This document shows positions 23,046 through 30,453 of a DNA stretch of 30,453 nucleotides, one piece after another. Numbering within the stretch: the first letter of the stretch is position 1; each line of letters opens with the position of its first letter. The notes under the pieces were generated by a model, which was not told the DNA's origin, searched no databases, and was given only the letters and a program-made list of their open reading frames with translations. Made by a program: the position numbers and the translations under genes. The DNA is from an uncultured Caulobacter sp. (GTDB lineage: Bacteria > Pseudomonadota > Alphaproteobacteria > Caulobacterales > Caulobacteraceae): assembly GCF_937900395.1 (NCBI RefSeq), contig NZ_CALCDX010000231.1, positions 1 through 30,453 of the forward strand, read 5' to 3'.

Positions 23046-25436
23046 ATGATCATCGCCACATCGCGCCGCCGCGCGCGCCGCGCCCTGCTGGGCGGCGCCG
23101 CGCTGTCCACGCTTCTGCTCGCCCCCGCCCTGGCGTCGGCGCAGCAAGCCGACCAGACCGCGGTCGAGGAAATCATCGTCACCGCCACCAAGCGCGACGC
23201 GACGATCCAGGACATCCCCTTCTCGATCAACGCCCAGACCGAGAAGGACATCCAGCGCTCCGGCGCGGTCACGTTGGAGGACCTCTCCCGCAACGTCGCG
23301 GGCCTGACGATCCAGAACCTCGGCCCGGGCCAGAGCCAGGTCTCGGTGCGCGGCGTCTCGGCCGGCCAGGTCGTCCGCGACCAGCCGGGCGTCAAGGAGC
23401 AGGTCGGCGTCTATCTCGACGAGTCAGTGATCTCGTTGTCGCTGTTCACGCCCGACATCGACCTGTTCGACCTGAACCGGGTCGAGACGCTGCGCGGCCC
23501 GCAGGGCACCCTGTTCGGCTCTGGCTCGGTGGGCGGCACCATTCGCTACATCACCAACCAGCCCAAGCTTGGCGTCAACGAGGGCGTCTTCGAGGCCAAT
23601 GCCAGCTTGGTCGGCGGTGACGATTTCGGCGGCCACGTGAAGGGGGCGGTCAACGTGCCGATCTCCGACAAGGTCGCCATGCGCGCGGTCGGCTACCTGA
23701 CCCGCTATGGCGGCTTCATCGACGCCTTCAAGGAAGGCGGCAAGGTCGAGAAGAACGTCAACAGCGGCTCGCGGCGCGGCGGCCGGATCTCGTTCCTGAT
23801 CCAGCCCACCGAGACCTTCAGCCTGACCCCGCGCGTCGTCTATCAGGAGATCCGGGCCAGCGGCTTCAATCGGCAGGAGGTGTTCAACCTCTTCGCCAAC
23901 AACAACACGACGACCCGGCCCCGGATTCAGTTGGACGAGCGCGAGCAGTATCTGCTGCTGGACGAGAGCTTCGCCGACAACACCCTGCTCGCGGATCTGA
24001 CGGCCAACCTGGATCTGGGCGGGGCGTCCCTGACCTCGGTCACCAGCTACATCAGCCGCGACATCGCCGTGAACCGGGACGCCAGCGCGCTGTCCGGCAG
24101 CGTCTCGGTGGATCTCGGCTTCCCGGCCGCGGCGGTCACCCTGCCGTCCAAGCTGGTGGACACCACGGACCTCGAGCAATTCACCCAGGAGCTGCGCCTG
24201 GCCTCCACCGGCGACGGGCCGCTGCAATGGGTGGTCGGCGGCTTCTATTCAAAGGTCGACCGCGTCTATAACCAGCGCCTGCCGACGCCCGGGTACGACG
24301 CCTATACCGACGCTGTGCTGGGCGCTGGAACCTCGGCGGCTGTCGCCAACGGCTTCCCCGGCAACTCGCCCTACAACGCCTACCTGCCCTACGACATCAA
24401 GCAAAAGGCCTTGTTCGGCGAGCTGAACTACACCTTGGGCAAGCTGACCGCGACGGCGGGCGGGCGCTACTACGACTTCAGCGAGACGCGGCAATTCAAG
24501 TCCGGGGGCCTGTTCGCCAACGGCGACAACCGCACCGACAAGACCTCGTCGGACGGCTTCACGCCTCGCTTCCTGCTGAGCTACGAGGCGACGAGCAACG
24601 TCACCTTCAACGCCCAGGCCTCGAAGGGCTTCCGGCTGGGCGGCGTCAACGATCCGCTGAACCTGCCGCTATGCACGCCGCAGGACGCCGCGATCTTCGG
24701 CGGCTACCAGAACTATGACGACGAGACGCTCTGGAACTACGAAGGCGGCATCAAGTCGCGCTTTGGCGGGGTCCGCTTCAACGGCGCGGTGTTCTACACC
24801 GACATAAAGAACCTGCAGACGACGCTCGACGCCGGTTCGTGCAGCTCGCGCGTGGTGTTCAACGTGCCCAAGGCTCACACCAAGGGGATCGAGGGCGAGC
24901 TGACCGCGCGCCTCGCCTCGGGTCTCGACATCGGCCTGTCGGGCAGTCTGCTGGAGGCCCAGTTCGACTCGACCGTGAAGGACGGGACGGGCGCGGTGAT
25001 CGGCGGCATCCGCGACGGCAACCGCCTGCCGTCCGTGCCGAAGTTCCAGATCTCGTTCGACGTCACCTACAGCCGCGAGGTCTTTGACGGCGCCAACGGC
25101 TATGTGAAGGCTTCCATCCAGCACGTCGGCAGTCGCTTCACCCAGGCTAGCGACCAGGAGAACAATCCCCGCTCCTTCGTCTCGAACCTGCCGTTCGGCG
25201 GGGCGACAGGTCTGGTCCCGACGGTCGTCGACCTGAAACTGCCCAGCTACGAGATCGTCAATCTCAGCGCCGGCGTCGAGATGAAGGACGGCGTCGACGT
25301 CACGCTCTACGTCAACAACCTGTTTGACGAGAACGCCCTCTTGTCATTCGACCGCGAACGCGGCGGACGAGCGCGCCTGGGCTACTCTGTGGGCCAGCCG
25401 CGCACGGCGGGCGTGACGGTGCGCAAGGCGTTCTAG
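23046..25436 (+). CDS. TonB-dependent outer-membrane receptor
   Basis: A 796-residue receptor for energy-coupled uptake across the outer membrane. The signal peptide has an Arg-rich start and ends ALASAQQ near residue 32-34. The TonB box is EEIIVTATKR (41-50). The plug domain follows (DLSRNVAGLTIQNLG, RVETLRGPQGTLFGSGSVGGTI), then a 22-strand-type barrel ending VTVRKAF with terminal Phe. It belongs to the large iron-complex/CirA-like group expanded in Caulobacter, where many members import sugars, peptides or aromatic compounds and not iron. I start at the ATG at 23046 with GGGAGG 5 nt upstream; an in-frame extension to 22992 has no such site. The amidohydrolase gene begins 107 nt downstream and may act on the imported compound. 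Confidence 0.9.
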   Translation: MIIATSRRRARRALLGGAALSTLLLAPALASAQQADQTAVEEIIVTATKRDATIQDIPFSINAQTEKDIQRSGAVTLEDLSRNVAGLTIQNLGPGQSQVSVRGVSAGQVVRDQPGVKEQVGVYLDESVISLSLFTPDIDLFDLNRVETLRGPQGTLFGSGSVGGTIRYITNQPKLGVNEGVFEANASLVGGDDFGGHVKGAVNVPISDKVAMRAVGYLTRYGGFIDAFKEGGKVEKNVNSGSRRGGRISFLIQPTETFSLTPRVVYQEIRASGFNRQEVFNLFANNNTTTRPRIQLDEREQYLLLDESFADNTLLADLTANLDLGGASLTSVTSYISRDIAVNRDASALSGSVSVDLGFPAAAVTLPSKLVDTTDLEQFTQELRLASTGDGPLQWVVGGFYSKVDRVYNQRLPTPGYDAYTDAVLGAGTSAAVANGFPGNSPYNAYLPYDIKQKALFGELNYTLGKLTATAGGRYYDFSETRQFKSGGLFANGDNRTDKTSSDGFTPRFLLSYEATSNVTFNAQASKGFRLGGVNDPLNLPLCTPQDAAIFGGYQNYDDETLWNYEGGIKSRFGGVRFNGAVFYTDIKNLQTTLDAGSCSSRVVFNVPKAHTKGIEGELTARLASGLDIGLSGSLLEAQFDSTVKDGTGAVIGGIRDGNRLPSVPKFQISFDVTYSREVFDGANGYVKASIQHVGSRFTQASDQENNPRSFVSNLPFGGATGLVPTVVDLKLPSYEIVNLSAGVEMKDGVDVTLYVNNLFDENALLSFDRERGGRARLGYSVGQPRTAGVTVRKAF

Positions 25437-25444
25437 GCCGGGGC

Positions 25445-25474
25445 GGGGCGGTCGCCAGGCGGCCGCCCCCTTTC
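25445..25474 (+). terminator. Weak terminator-like hairpin after the TonB-receptor gene
   Basis: GGGGCGGTCG (25445-25454) pairs with CGGCCGCCCC (25460-25469) around CCAGG, with one G-U pair, followed by CTTTCC. The tail is poor, so some read-through into the amidohydrolase gene is likely. Confidence 0.45.
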
Positions 25475-25543
25475 CGCCGGGGTAAGCTTGACGCCCTCCG
25501 GACGCGGGCGGACCCTTCCGCCAACGATACGGGAGGATGCGCC

Positions 25544-27301
25544 ATGGCCGCCCCAGCCGCGGACCACGCCTACGACCTCGTCCTGCGCGGCGGGACGGTC
25601 TTCGACGGCTCGGGCGCGCCCGGCGTCGTGGCCGACGTGGGGGTTCGAGACGGTCGGATCGCCGCCTTGGGGCGCGGCCTCGCGGCCGGGGCCGAGGAGA
25701 TCGACGCCCGCGGCCGGATCGTGACGCCCGGCTTCGTCGACATCCACACCCACTATGACGGCCAGGCGACCTGGGGCGAGCGCATGACGCCCAGCTCCGG
25801 CCACGGCGTGACCACCGTGGTGATGGGCAATTGCGGCGTCGGTTTCGCGCCTTGCCGGCCAGAGGATCACGACCGCCTCATCCGCCTGATGGAGGGCGTC
25901 GAGGACATTCCGTTTCCGGTGCTCACCGAGGGGCTTCCGTGGAGCTGGGAAAGCTTTCCCGACTATCTCGACGTCCTGGCCGGGCGCGCCTTCGACGTCG
26001 ACATCGCCGCCCAGCTGCCGCACGCGGCCCTGCGGGTCTATGTGATGGGCGAGCGCGGCGCGAACCGCGAGCCGGCGACCGCGGCCGACATCGCCGCCAT
26101 GGCCGCCCTGGCTCGGCGGGCCGTCGAGGCCGGAGCGCTGGGTTTTTCCACCTCGCGCACGCTCAACCATCGCACCAGCGACGGCCAGCCGACGCCGACC
26201 CTGACCGCCGGCGAGGACGAACTGACGGGGATCGCCATGGGCCTCGCCGCGGCGGGCCGGGGCGTCCTGCAGGTGGTCTCGGACTTCTTCCCGGACGGCG
26301 CGACCGAGCTGGCCATGCTCCGGCGCATCGTCGAGCGTTCGGGGCGGCCGCTGTCGTTCTCCCTGGTCCAGAGCCCCAAGGCGCCCGAGGGCTGGAAGGC
26401 GATGCTGGCAGGCCTATCGGCGGCGGTCGACGCCGGCCTGCCGATGAAGGCCCAGGTCTGCGGCCGGCCGGTCGGGGTGTTGTTCGGTCTGCAGCTGACG
26501 CTCAATCCGTTCAGCCAGAACCCCGTCTTCGCCGAACTGAAGGACATGCCGCTGGCGGACAAGGTCGCGGCTTTGTCGGACCCGAGCTTCCGGGCCCGGC
26601 TCCTCGCCCACGACGCGGACGCCAAGGGGCCCTTCGCGGGCAGCGCCCTGCGCGCTTGGGACAACCTGTTCCCGATGGACGACGAGCCCGACTACGAGCC
26701 GACGGCCGATCGCACCGTGGCGGCCATCGCCGCGCGGGAAGGCCGCGATCCCGCCGTCGTGGCGCTGGACGCCCTGCTGGCGAACGACGGGCGCGGCATG
26801 CTCTATCACCCGTTCCTCAACTACGCCGACGGATCGCTGGACCCCAGCTTCGCGATGCTGAGCCATCGCGACACCGTCCCGGGGTTGTCGGACGGCGGGG
26901 CGCATGTCGGCATGATCTGCGACGGCAGCTTTCCGACTAGCAACCTGATCCACTGGACCCGCGATCGCACGCGCGGACCCCGGCTGGCGCTGGAGACGAT
27001 GATCGCCCGCCAGACGCGCGACACCGCCCAGGCGGTGGGGTTGTTCGATCGGGGCCTGATCGCGCCCGGCTATCGCGCCGACCTCAACGTCATCGACTAC
27101 GAGGGCCTGAAGCTGGAAGCGCCGAAGGTGGCCTATGACCTGCCGGCCGGCGGACGCCGCCTGGTTCAGCGCGCCCACGGCTATGTCGCCACGATCGTCG
27201 GCGGCGTGGTCACCCAGCGCGACGGCGAGCCGACCGGCGTCTTGCCGGGCCGCCTCGTGCGCGGCGCCCAGGCCGCGCCGCTGGCGATGGCCGCGGAGTA
27301 G
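25544..27301 (+). CDS. Amidohydrolase-superfamily protein, N-acyl-D-amino-acid deacylase-like
   Basis: A 585-residue metal-dependent hydrolase. Metal-binding HTHYDGQ carries His68 and His70; MGNCGVGFAP holds Cys97, matching the metal-bridging cysteine of D-aminoacylases. A catalytic Asp450 lies in SDGGAHVGMICDGSF. The N-terminal (LVLRGGTVFDGSG) and C-terminal (APGYRADLNVIDYEGL) beta-sandwich halves are typical. The usual SHhK-type histidine segment of true D-aminoacylases is not obvious (LVQSPKAPEGW stands there), so the substrate may differ. No signal peptide, so it is cytoplasmic. Start at 25544 with GGGAGGA upstream. Downstream of the TonB receptor on the same strand, suggesting import plus hydrolysis of an N-acylated compound; this is inference. 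Confidence 0.82.
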   Translation: MAAPAADHAYDLVLRGGTVFDGSGAPGVVADVGVRDGRIAALGRGLAAGAEEIDARGRIVTPGFVDIHTHYDGQATWGERMTPSSGHGVTTVVMGNCGVGFAPCRPEDHDRLIRLMEGVEDIPFPVLTEGLPWSWESFPDYLDVLAGRAFDVDIAAQLPHAALRVYVMGERGANREPATAADIAAMAALARRAVEAGALGFSTSRTLNHRTSDGQPTPTLTAGEDELTGIAMGLAAAGRGVLQVVSDFFPDGATELAMLRRIVERSGRPLSFSLVQSPKAPEGWKAMLAGLSAAVDAGLPMKAQVCGRPVGVLFGLQLTLNPFSQNPVFAELKDMPLADKVAALSDPSFRARLLAHDADAKGPFAGSALRAWDNLFPMDDEPDYEPTADRTVAAIAAREGRDPAVVALDALLANDGRGMLYHPFLNYADGSLDPSFAMLSHRDTVPGLSDGGAHVGMICDGSFPTSNLIHWTRDRTRGPRLALETMIARQTRDTAQAVGLFDRGLIAPGYRADLNVIDYEGLKLEAPKVAYDLPAGGRRLVQRAHGYVATIVGGVVTQRDGEPTGVLPGRLVRGAQAAPLAMAAE

Positions 27302-27303
27302 GG

Positions 27304-27735
27304 CTACTCGCCGAAACCCGCGCCGGGCGTCAGCGGCGCCAGCCGGATCAGGCGCGAATCCTCGACCGCCGCCTGGCGGTGCTTCACGTGCTCGCGATAG
27401 TCGGGGTTGGTGACCATGGCCAGGAACGCGGCCGCGTTCGGATATTCGGCGATGAAGGCCAGATCCCAGCGCTCGTCGCTCGGCCCCGTCACCACCGTCT
27501 CCGGCCGACCCGACCAGACCTGGCGACCGCCCAGGCCCTGGAAGATCGGGCCCGAGGTTCGCCCGTATTCGCGATAGGCTTCCAGGCCCGTCATGCCCTT
27601 GCCGTGGTTGGGATGGTCGGGCGGATAGTCCGCCATCGGCTTCAGCCGGATCAGGTTGAGCATGTGGATCGGCGTGTCGCGCGGCAGGGCCTTGAAGGCG
27701 TCGAACTGGGCTCGGGTCGGGTCGATGCTGGACAT
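27304..27735 (-). CDS. DUF1330-family protein
   Basis: A 143-residue protein with the alpha/beta ferredoxin-like (dimeric barrel) pattern of DUF1330. The N-terminal strand IHMLNLIRLKP, GLEAYREYGRTSGPIFQGLGGRQVWSG and the late segment FIAEYPNAAAFLAMVTNPDYREHVKHRQAAVEDSRLI are split parts of the family consensus. Members are small cytoplasmic proteins of unproven function, related in fold to stress-induced monooxygenase-like barrels. Start at 27735 with AGGGGG upstream. Its stop lies only 2 nt from the stop of the convergent amidohydrolase gene, so there is no room for a terminator between them. No functional partner is evident. Confidence 0.8.
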   Translation of the reverse strand: MSSIDPTRAQFDAFKALPRDTPIHMLNLIRLKPMADYPPDHPNHGKGMTGLEAYREYGRTSGPIFQGLGGRQVWSGRPETVVTGPSDERWDLAFIAEYPNAAAFLAMVTNPDYREHVKHRQAAVEDSRLIRLAPLTPGAGFGE

Positions 27736-27757
27736 GTCGGTTTCCCCCTTCGGCGCG

Positions 27758-27846
27758 TTAGGCGCGCTCTGACTCCGCCGCCATGGGACGCCAGAACAGC
27801 AGCAAGGCCAAGCCGAATATCGCCAGCGGGACGGCTTTCGCTGTCA
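27758..27846 (-). pseudogene. Possible C-terminal remnant with a membrane helix
   Basis: On the minus strand, in a frame different from the TPM gene that ends at 27844, the codons read ...AVPLAIFGLALLLFWRP followed by MAAESERA and TAA. This looks like a C-terminal transmembrane segment, but no start codon is visible and the frame runs back into the TPM coding region. It may be the tail of a deleted gene or chance. Confidence 0.25.
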
Positions 27847-28545
27847 GCGCTTGGGCAGGATGGTCAGGCCGTCCGGCAGTTCGTTGTGATTGTCCGACCT
27901 GGGCGGCACGTGCTCGGCCAGGATGGCGCCGGCGCGGCGCACGGCGGCCACGAAACCGTCGGCGATGGCGTCGCGCTTGAGGCCGGCCACCAGGTCGGCG
28001 ACCACCTCGTCCCAGACCGCGTTCGGCGCGGCGGCGTAGATGCCCTCGTCGGCGATCACCTCGACGCGATGCTCGGCCAGGGCGGCGAAGATCAGCACGC
28101 CGGTGCGGTCGCGGGTGACGTGCAAGCCATGGCTCAGAAACTGCTCCATGGCCGCCTTCTTGACCCGCGCCGTCTTCAGCGCGCCGGGCGTCAGGGCGCT
28201 GCGGACGCTTGGGATCGAGACCACCAGCGCCGCCAGCACGAACACCACGGCCTGCAGGGCGATATAGGTCGACAGCGCCGACAGGATCGCGCCGTCCATC
28301 GCCGCGGCGTGACCGACGCTCCAGCCGCCGAACAGGCGGGTCAGCATCTCCGGGCGGAAACCGGCGAACAGCGCCGCCGCCGGCAGCACCAGAGCCGTCG
28401 CGGCGGCCCAGACCAGCGGCGTCTCGCGATAGTCCGACACCTCCGGCGCCAGGACGCAGAAGATCTCGCCGGCGGTGGTCTTCTCGGCCTCGGCCACGGC
28501 CTGGGCGATGCGATCGAGGTCCTCGGGCGTCATGTTGGTAGGCAT
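27844..28545 (-). CDS. TPM-domain membrane protein, third gene of the lemA operon
   Basis: A 233-residue protein. The N-terminus is a partial TPM-type start (TPEDLDRIAQAVAEAEKTTAGEIFCVLAP). Two membrane segments follow (about 44-62 and 92-110). The second half has the TPM core (VTRDRTGVLIFAALAEHRVEVIADEGIYA, VWDEVVADLVAGLKRDAIADGFVAAV). This is the usual companion of YgcG/LemA proteins. TPM (TLP18.3/Psb32/MOLO-1) domains occur in thylakoid and envelope proteins and some have weak phosphatase activity; the bacterial role is poorly defined. It starts 1 nt from the stop of the preceding TPM gene, so the two are co-translated. Arrangement lemA-TPM-TPM is a common conserved cluster. Confidence 0.85.
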   Translation of the reverse strand: MPTNMTPEDLDRIAQAVAEAEKTTAGEIFCVLAPEVSDYRETPLVWAAATALVLPAAALFAGFRPEMLTRLFGGWSVGHAAAMDGAILSALSTYIALQAVVFVLAALVVSIPSVRSALTPGALKTARVKKAAMEQFLSHGLHVTRDRTGVLIFAALAEHRVEVIADEGIYAAAPNAVWDEVVADLVAGLKRDAIADGFVAAVRRAGAILAEHVPPRSDNHNELPDGLTILPKR

Positions 28546-28546
28546 C

Positions 28547-29299
28547 TCACCAGCTCCCCGAACTGCCGCCGCCGCCGAACGATCCGCCGCCGCCCGAGAA
28601 CCCGCCGCCGCCGCCGCCCCAACCGCCGCCGCCGCGACGGCTGTCGCTGAGGGCGCTGAGGATGATCCATGGCAGGGCCGAGCCCAGGCCGCCGCGTCGT
28701 CCGCCCCGGAACAGGCTGGAGAACACGACGATCAGGAACAGGATGACGAAGATCGCGACAATCGGCGAGCCCTCGGCCTTGTGGCGCTCGGGCTGGCTGG
28801 CCTCGGCGACGCGGGCCTTGGCCTGGTCGGCCGGCAGGCTGAGCTGCTCGACCAGGGCGTCGGTTCCCGCCACGACCCCGCCGGACAGGTCGCCGTCGCG
28901 GAATTTGGGCAGGATCGCGCTCTGGATGATGACGCTGGAGAGGGCGTCGGTCAGGACGGGCTCGAGCCCATAGCCGACCTCGATCCGCACCTTCCGCTCG
29001 TTGGGCGCGACCAGCAGGATGACGCCGTTGTTCTCGCCCTTCTGGCCGATCCCCCAGGTTCGGCCCAGCTGATAGCCGTAGTCCTCGATCGGATAGCCCT
29101 GCAGGCTCGACACCGTCGCCACGACGAGCTGGCGGCCTGTCGTGGCCTCAAGGTTCTCGAGCTTGTCGGAGAGTTCGCGCTCGGTGTCGGGCGACAGCAC
29201 CTGCGCCTCGTCGACCACCCGGTCGGTCAGCGGCGGAAAGGTCGGGGCGGCGAGGGCGGGCAGGGCCATCGCTAGGGCCACGAGCGTCAGCACCAACAT
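28547..29299 (-). CDS. YgcG-like TPM-domain protein with glycine-rich tail
   Basis: A 250-residue exported membrane protein: signal peptide 1-18 (MLVLTLVALAMALPALAA), TPM domain about 20-155 (VVDEAQVLSPDTERELSDKL, GENNGVILLVAPNERKVRIEVG, FRDGDLSGGVVAGTDAL), a helix at 179-196 (IVAIFVILFLIVVFSSLF) and a C-terminal tail of repeated Gly with Ser/Phe/Trp (from about 223) ending SSGSW. The family is YgcG/TPM phosphatase-like, generally linked with LemA. I choose the ATG at 29299, which fits the signal peptide; a longer frame to 29443 translates repeat DNA. The ATG itself lies in the left arm of the repeat at 29297-29426, which also supplies the GAGG just before it, so the repeat insertion may have reshaped the ribosome-binding site. 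Confidence 0.85.
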   Translation of the reverse strand: MLVLTLVALAMALPALAAPTFPPLTDRVVDEAQVLSPDTERELSDKLENLEATTGRQLVVATVSSLQGYPIEDYGYQLGRTWGIGQKGENNGVILLVAPNERKVRIEVGYGLEPVLTDALSSVIIQSAILPKFRDGDLSGGVVAGTDALVEQLSLPADQAKARVAEASQPERHKAEGSPIVAIFVILFLIVVFSSLFRGGRRGGLGSALPWIILSALSDSRRGGGGWGGGGGGFSGGGGSFGGGGSSGSW

Positions 29300-29426
29300 C
29301 CTCACCCGTGCAACGGGGGAGGTGGCGCGGCGCGTGTGCGCGCCGTGACGGAGGGGGCGCATCCGGTGCTTGGACGCCCCCTCCACCGCTTCGCGGTCCC
29401 CCTCCCCCGTTTTACGGGGGAGGATG
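29297..29426. repeat. REPIN-like element, family C
   Basis: Inverted arms at 29297-29325 and 29398-29426 match at about 24 of 29 positions. The right arm is a hairpin CCTCCCCCGT/ACGGGGGAGG around a TTT-type loop. Between them GGAGGGGGCG and CGCCCCCTCC form another 10-bp stem. The element separates lemA from the first TPM gene inside the presumed operon and overlaps the start codon of the TPM gene. Confidence 0.75.
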
Positions 29427-29447
29427 AGAGCGGTCAGGCTCACGGGT

Positions 29448-30083
29448 CTATTGCACCTTCGGCGGCGTCGCCGTCGGCGGGCTGGAGAAGTCCACGGTCG
29501 GCGCGCTCTGGGCCGAGGCCGTGGCCTGGAACAGCTGGGCCGGCTTCTGGCCGCTATAGACCGTCTTGGCCCACAGGATGCTGGGGAAGGTCCGCAGCGT
29601 GGTGTTGTAGGTCTGGGCGGCCTGGTTGTAGTCGCGGCGCGCGATGGCGATGCGGTTCTCGGTGCCTTCCAGCTGGCTCTGCAGGGCCATGAAGTTCTGG
29701 TTCGACTTCAGCTCCGGATAGCGTTCCTGGATCACCATCAGGCGGCCCAGCACGCCCGACAACTGGTCCTGGGCGGCGGCGAATTTCTGGAACTGGGCCG
29801 GGTCGGTGATGGTCGAGGCGTCGACCTTGACCTGGGTGGCGCTGGCGCGCGCGGCGGTCACCGCCGTGAGGACGTCCTTCTCCTGGGCGGCGTAGCCCTT
29901 CACCGTGGCGACCAGGTTCGGCACCAGGTCGGCCCGGCGCTGGTACTGGTTCTGGACCTCGGCCCAGGCGGCCTTGGTCGCTTCGTCCTGGGTGGGGATG
30001 GTGTTGATCCCGCAGCCGGCCAGCGTGGCCGGCACGGCGACGATCAGCGCCACGCGCGCGGTGTTACGGACGAGACGGTTCAT
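29448..30083 (-). CDS. lemA: LemA-family lipoprotein
   Basis: A 211-residue LemA-family protein. The signal peptide ends in the lipobox LAGC, with Cys24 as lipidation site, so it is a lipoprotein and not the more common single-pass form. The LemA core follows: AAWAEVQNQYQRRADLVPNL, then VKGYAAQEKDVLTAVTAARA, QLSGVLGRLMVIQERYPELKSN and FMALQSQLEGTENRIAIARRDYN as successive parts of the helical domain. A Pro/Thr/Ser-rich tail ends PPKVQ. LemA proteins sit at the envelope; their role is not settled. Start at 30083 with TGGAGG upstream. First gene of the lemA-TPM-TPM cluster, although the family C repeat sits after it. A 22-bp dyad lies upstream at 30148-30169. Confidence 0.92.
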   Translation of the reverse strand: MNRLVRNTARVALIVAVPATLAGCGINTIPTQDEATKAAWAEVQNQYQRRADLVPNLVATVKGYAAQEKDVLTAVTAARASATQVKVDASTITDPAQFQKFAAAQDQLSGVLGRLMVIQERYPELKSNQNFMALQSQLEGTENRIAIARRDYNQAAQTYNTTLRTFPSILWAKTVYSGQKPAQLFQATASAQSAPTVDFSSPPTATPPKVQ

Positions 30084-30147
30084 TCAATCCTCCAGCGGTC
30101 CGCGCGGCGGCGGACGATCGATAGGAAGCCTAACGCGCGAATACGAC

Positions 30148-30169
30148 ACGCGAACATGACTGTTCGCGT
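30148..30169. promoter_or_regulatory. Perfect 9-bp dyad upstream of lemA
   Basis: ACGCGAACA and TGTTCGCGT are exact reverse complements separated by TGAC, 65-86 bp before the lemA ATG. It could be an operator for lemA or a hairpin ending the acyl-CoA dehydrogenase transcript; no T-tract follows it on the minus strand. A smaller CGTCG/CGACG dyad lies at about 30188-30203. Confidence 0.4.
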
Positions 30170-30254
30170 ACCCCCGTTAGATAGCGCGTCGTTTGATCGA
30201 CGTCAGGAGGCGTGGAATTAAACCTTGTCCATATCGTCGCGCGGCGCGCGCCCG

Positions 30255-30453
30255 CTACTGGAAGGCCTGCTTGCGAGGCCCGATGTAGCCGAACAGCCAG
30301 GCGGCGACCTTGCGCATCTGGATCTCTTCCGCGCCCTCGGTGATCCGGTAGCGGCGGTGGTGGCGGTAGATGTGCTCGAACGCCTTGTGCCGCGAATAGC
30401 CGATGCCGCCATGGATCTGCATCGCCCGGTCGGCGGCCTCGCAGCACAGCCGG
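30255..30453 (-). CDS. Acyl-CoA dehydrogenase, C-terminal 65 residues
   Basis: A minus-strand gene entering from the right edge and ending at the TAG at 30255-30257. The frame reads CCEAADRAMQIHGGIGYSR, then HKAFEHIYRHHRRYRITEG and AEEIQMRKVAAWLFGYIG in consecutive pieces. QIHGGIGYSR and the RITEGAEEIQ motif are hallmarks of the C-terminal helical domain of acyl-CoA dehydrogenases, where they contact FAD and shape the active site. The family oxidises acyl-CoA to enoyl-CoA in fatty acid or branched-chain amino acid breakdown. Which substrate class cannot be told from this fragment. It runs toward lemA on the same strand with a 171-nt gap. Confidence 0.9.
   Translation of the reverse strand, partial: RLCCEAADRAMQIHGGIGYSRHKAFEHIYRHHRRYRITEGAEEIQMRKVAAWLFGYIGPRKQAFQ

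Noticed and set aside
29300..29443. A 48-residue N-terminal extension of the YgcG-like protein
   Set aside because: It translates repeat DNA and would bury the signal peptide inside the protein.

Overview
This is a high-GC, densely packed chromosomal segment from an alphaproteobacterium, almost certainly a Caulobacterales member and most likely Caulobacter. The strongest evidence is a 769-residue DivL cell-cycle kinase with tyrosine at residue 550 where other kinases have histidine. A tight pair of GANTC (CcrM-type) sites precedes it. A TonB-dependent receptor, a CHASE3 chemoreceptor and many hairpin-bearing intergenic repeats fit the same lineage. Most genes are housekeeping or conserved accessory genes. 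There is no prophage, insertion sequence, CRISPR array, tRNA or rRNA that I can see.

Layout: 1-685 holds a peroxide-sensing OhrR/MarR regulator divergent from the start of an exported protein, with palindromic operators between them. 706-1557 encodes two lipoproteins, one of them a Blc lipocalin. 1707-3749 has a diiron ferritin-like protein divergent from a sirtuin, with a perfect FNR/FixK-type box between. 3960-6003 holds a methyltransferase, a GFA-fold protein that has lost its catalytic cysteines, and a SWIM/zincin gene pair. 6156-10822 contains divL, an unknown exported protein on the opposite strand, and ahcY with a promoter and a palindromic operator candidate. 10927-12903 is a pdxY plus serine-hydrolase operon. 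13048-16023 has an outer-membrane protein, a RarD-type transporter and asd. 16188-19076 is polA and 19249-21201 a chemoreceptor. 21263-22781 holds a small ORF and a thiolase. 23046-27301 is a TonB receptor followed by an amidohydrolase. 27304-30083 holds a DUF1330 protein and a lemA-TPM-TPM operon. The window ends in the C-terminus of an acyl-CoA dehydrogenase.

Functional groupings: ahcY (S-adenosylhomocysteine removal) and asd (aspartate family, leading to methionine) touch methyl metabolism. The thiolase and acyl-CoA dehydrogenase belong to acyl-CoA turnover. The TonB receptor and amidohydrolase may take up and hydrolyse one N-acylated substrate. LemA with two TPM proteins forms an envelope operon.

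The most unusual signals are non-coding. Two unrelated genes, the thiolase and the ferritin-like gene, each carry a second out-of-frame copy of their last codons plus stop just past the real stop. The differences are mainly synonymous, and each copy lies about 30 nt before an intrinsic terminator. Four intergenic elements of 110-142 bp have roughly 30-bp inverted arms that are themselves hairpins, a REPIN-like architecture.
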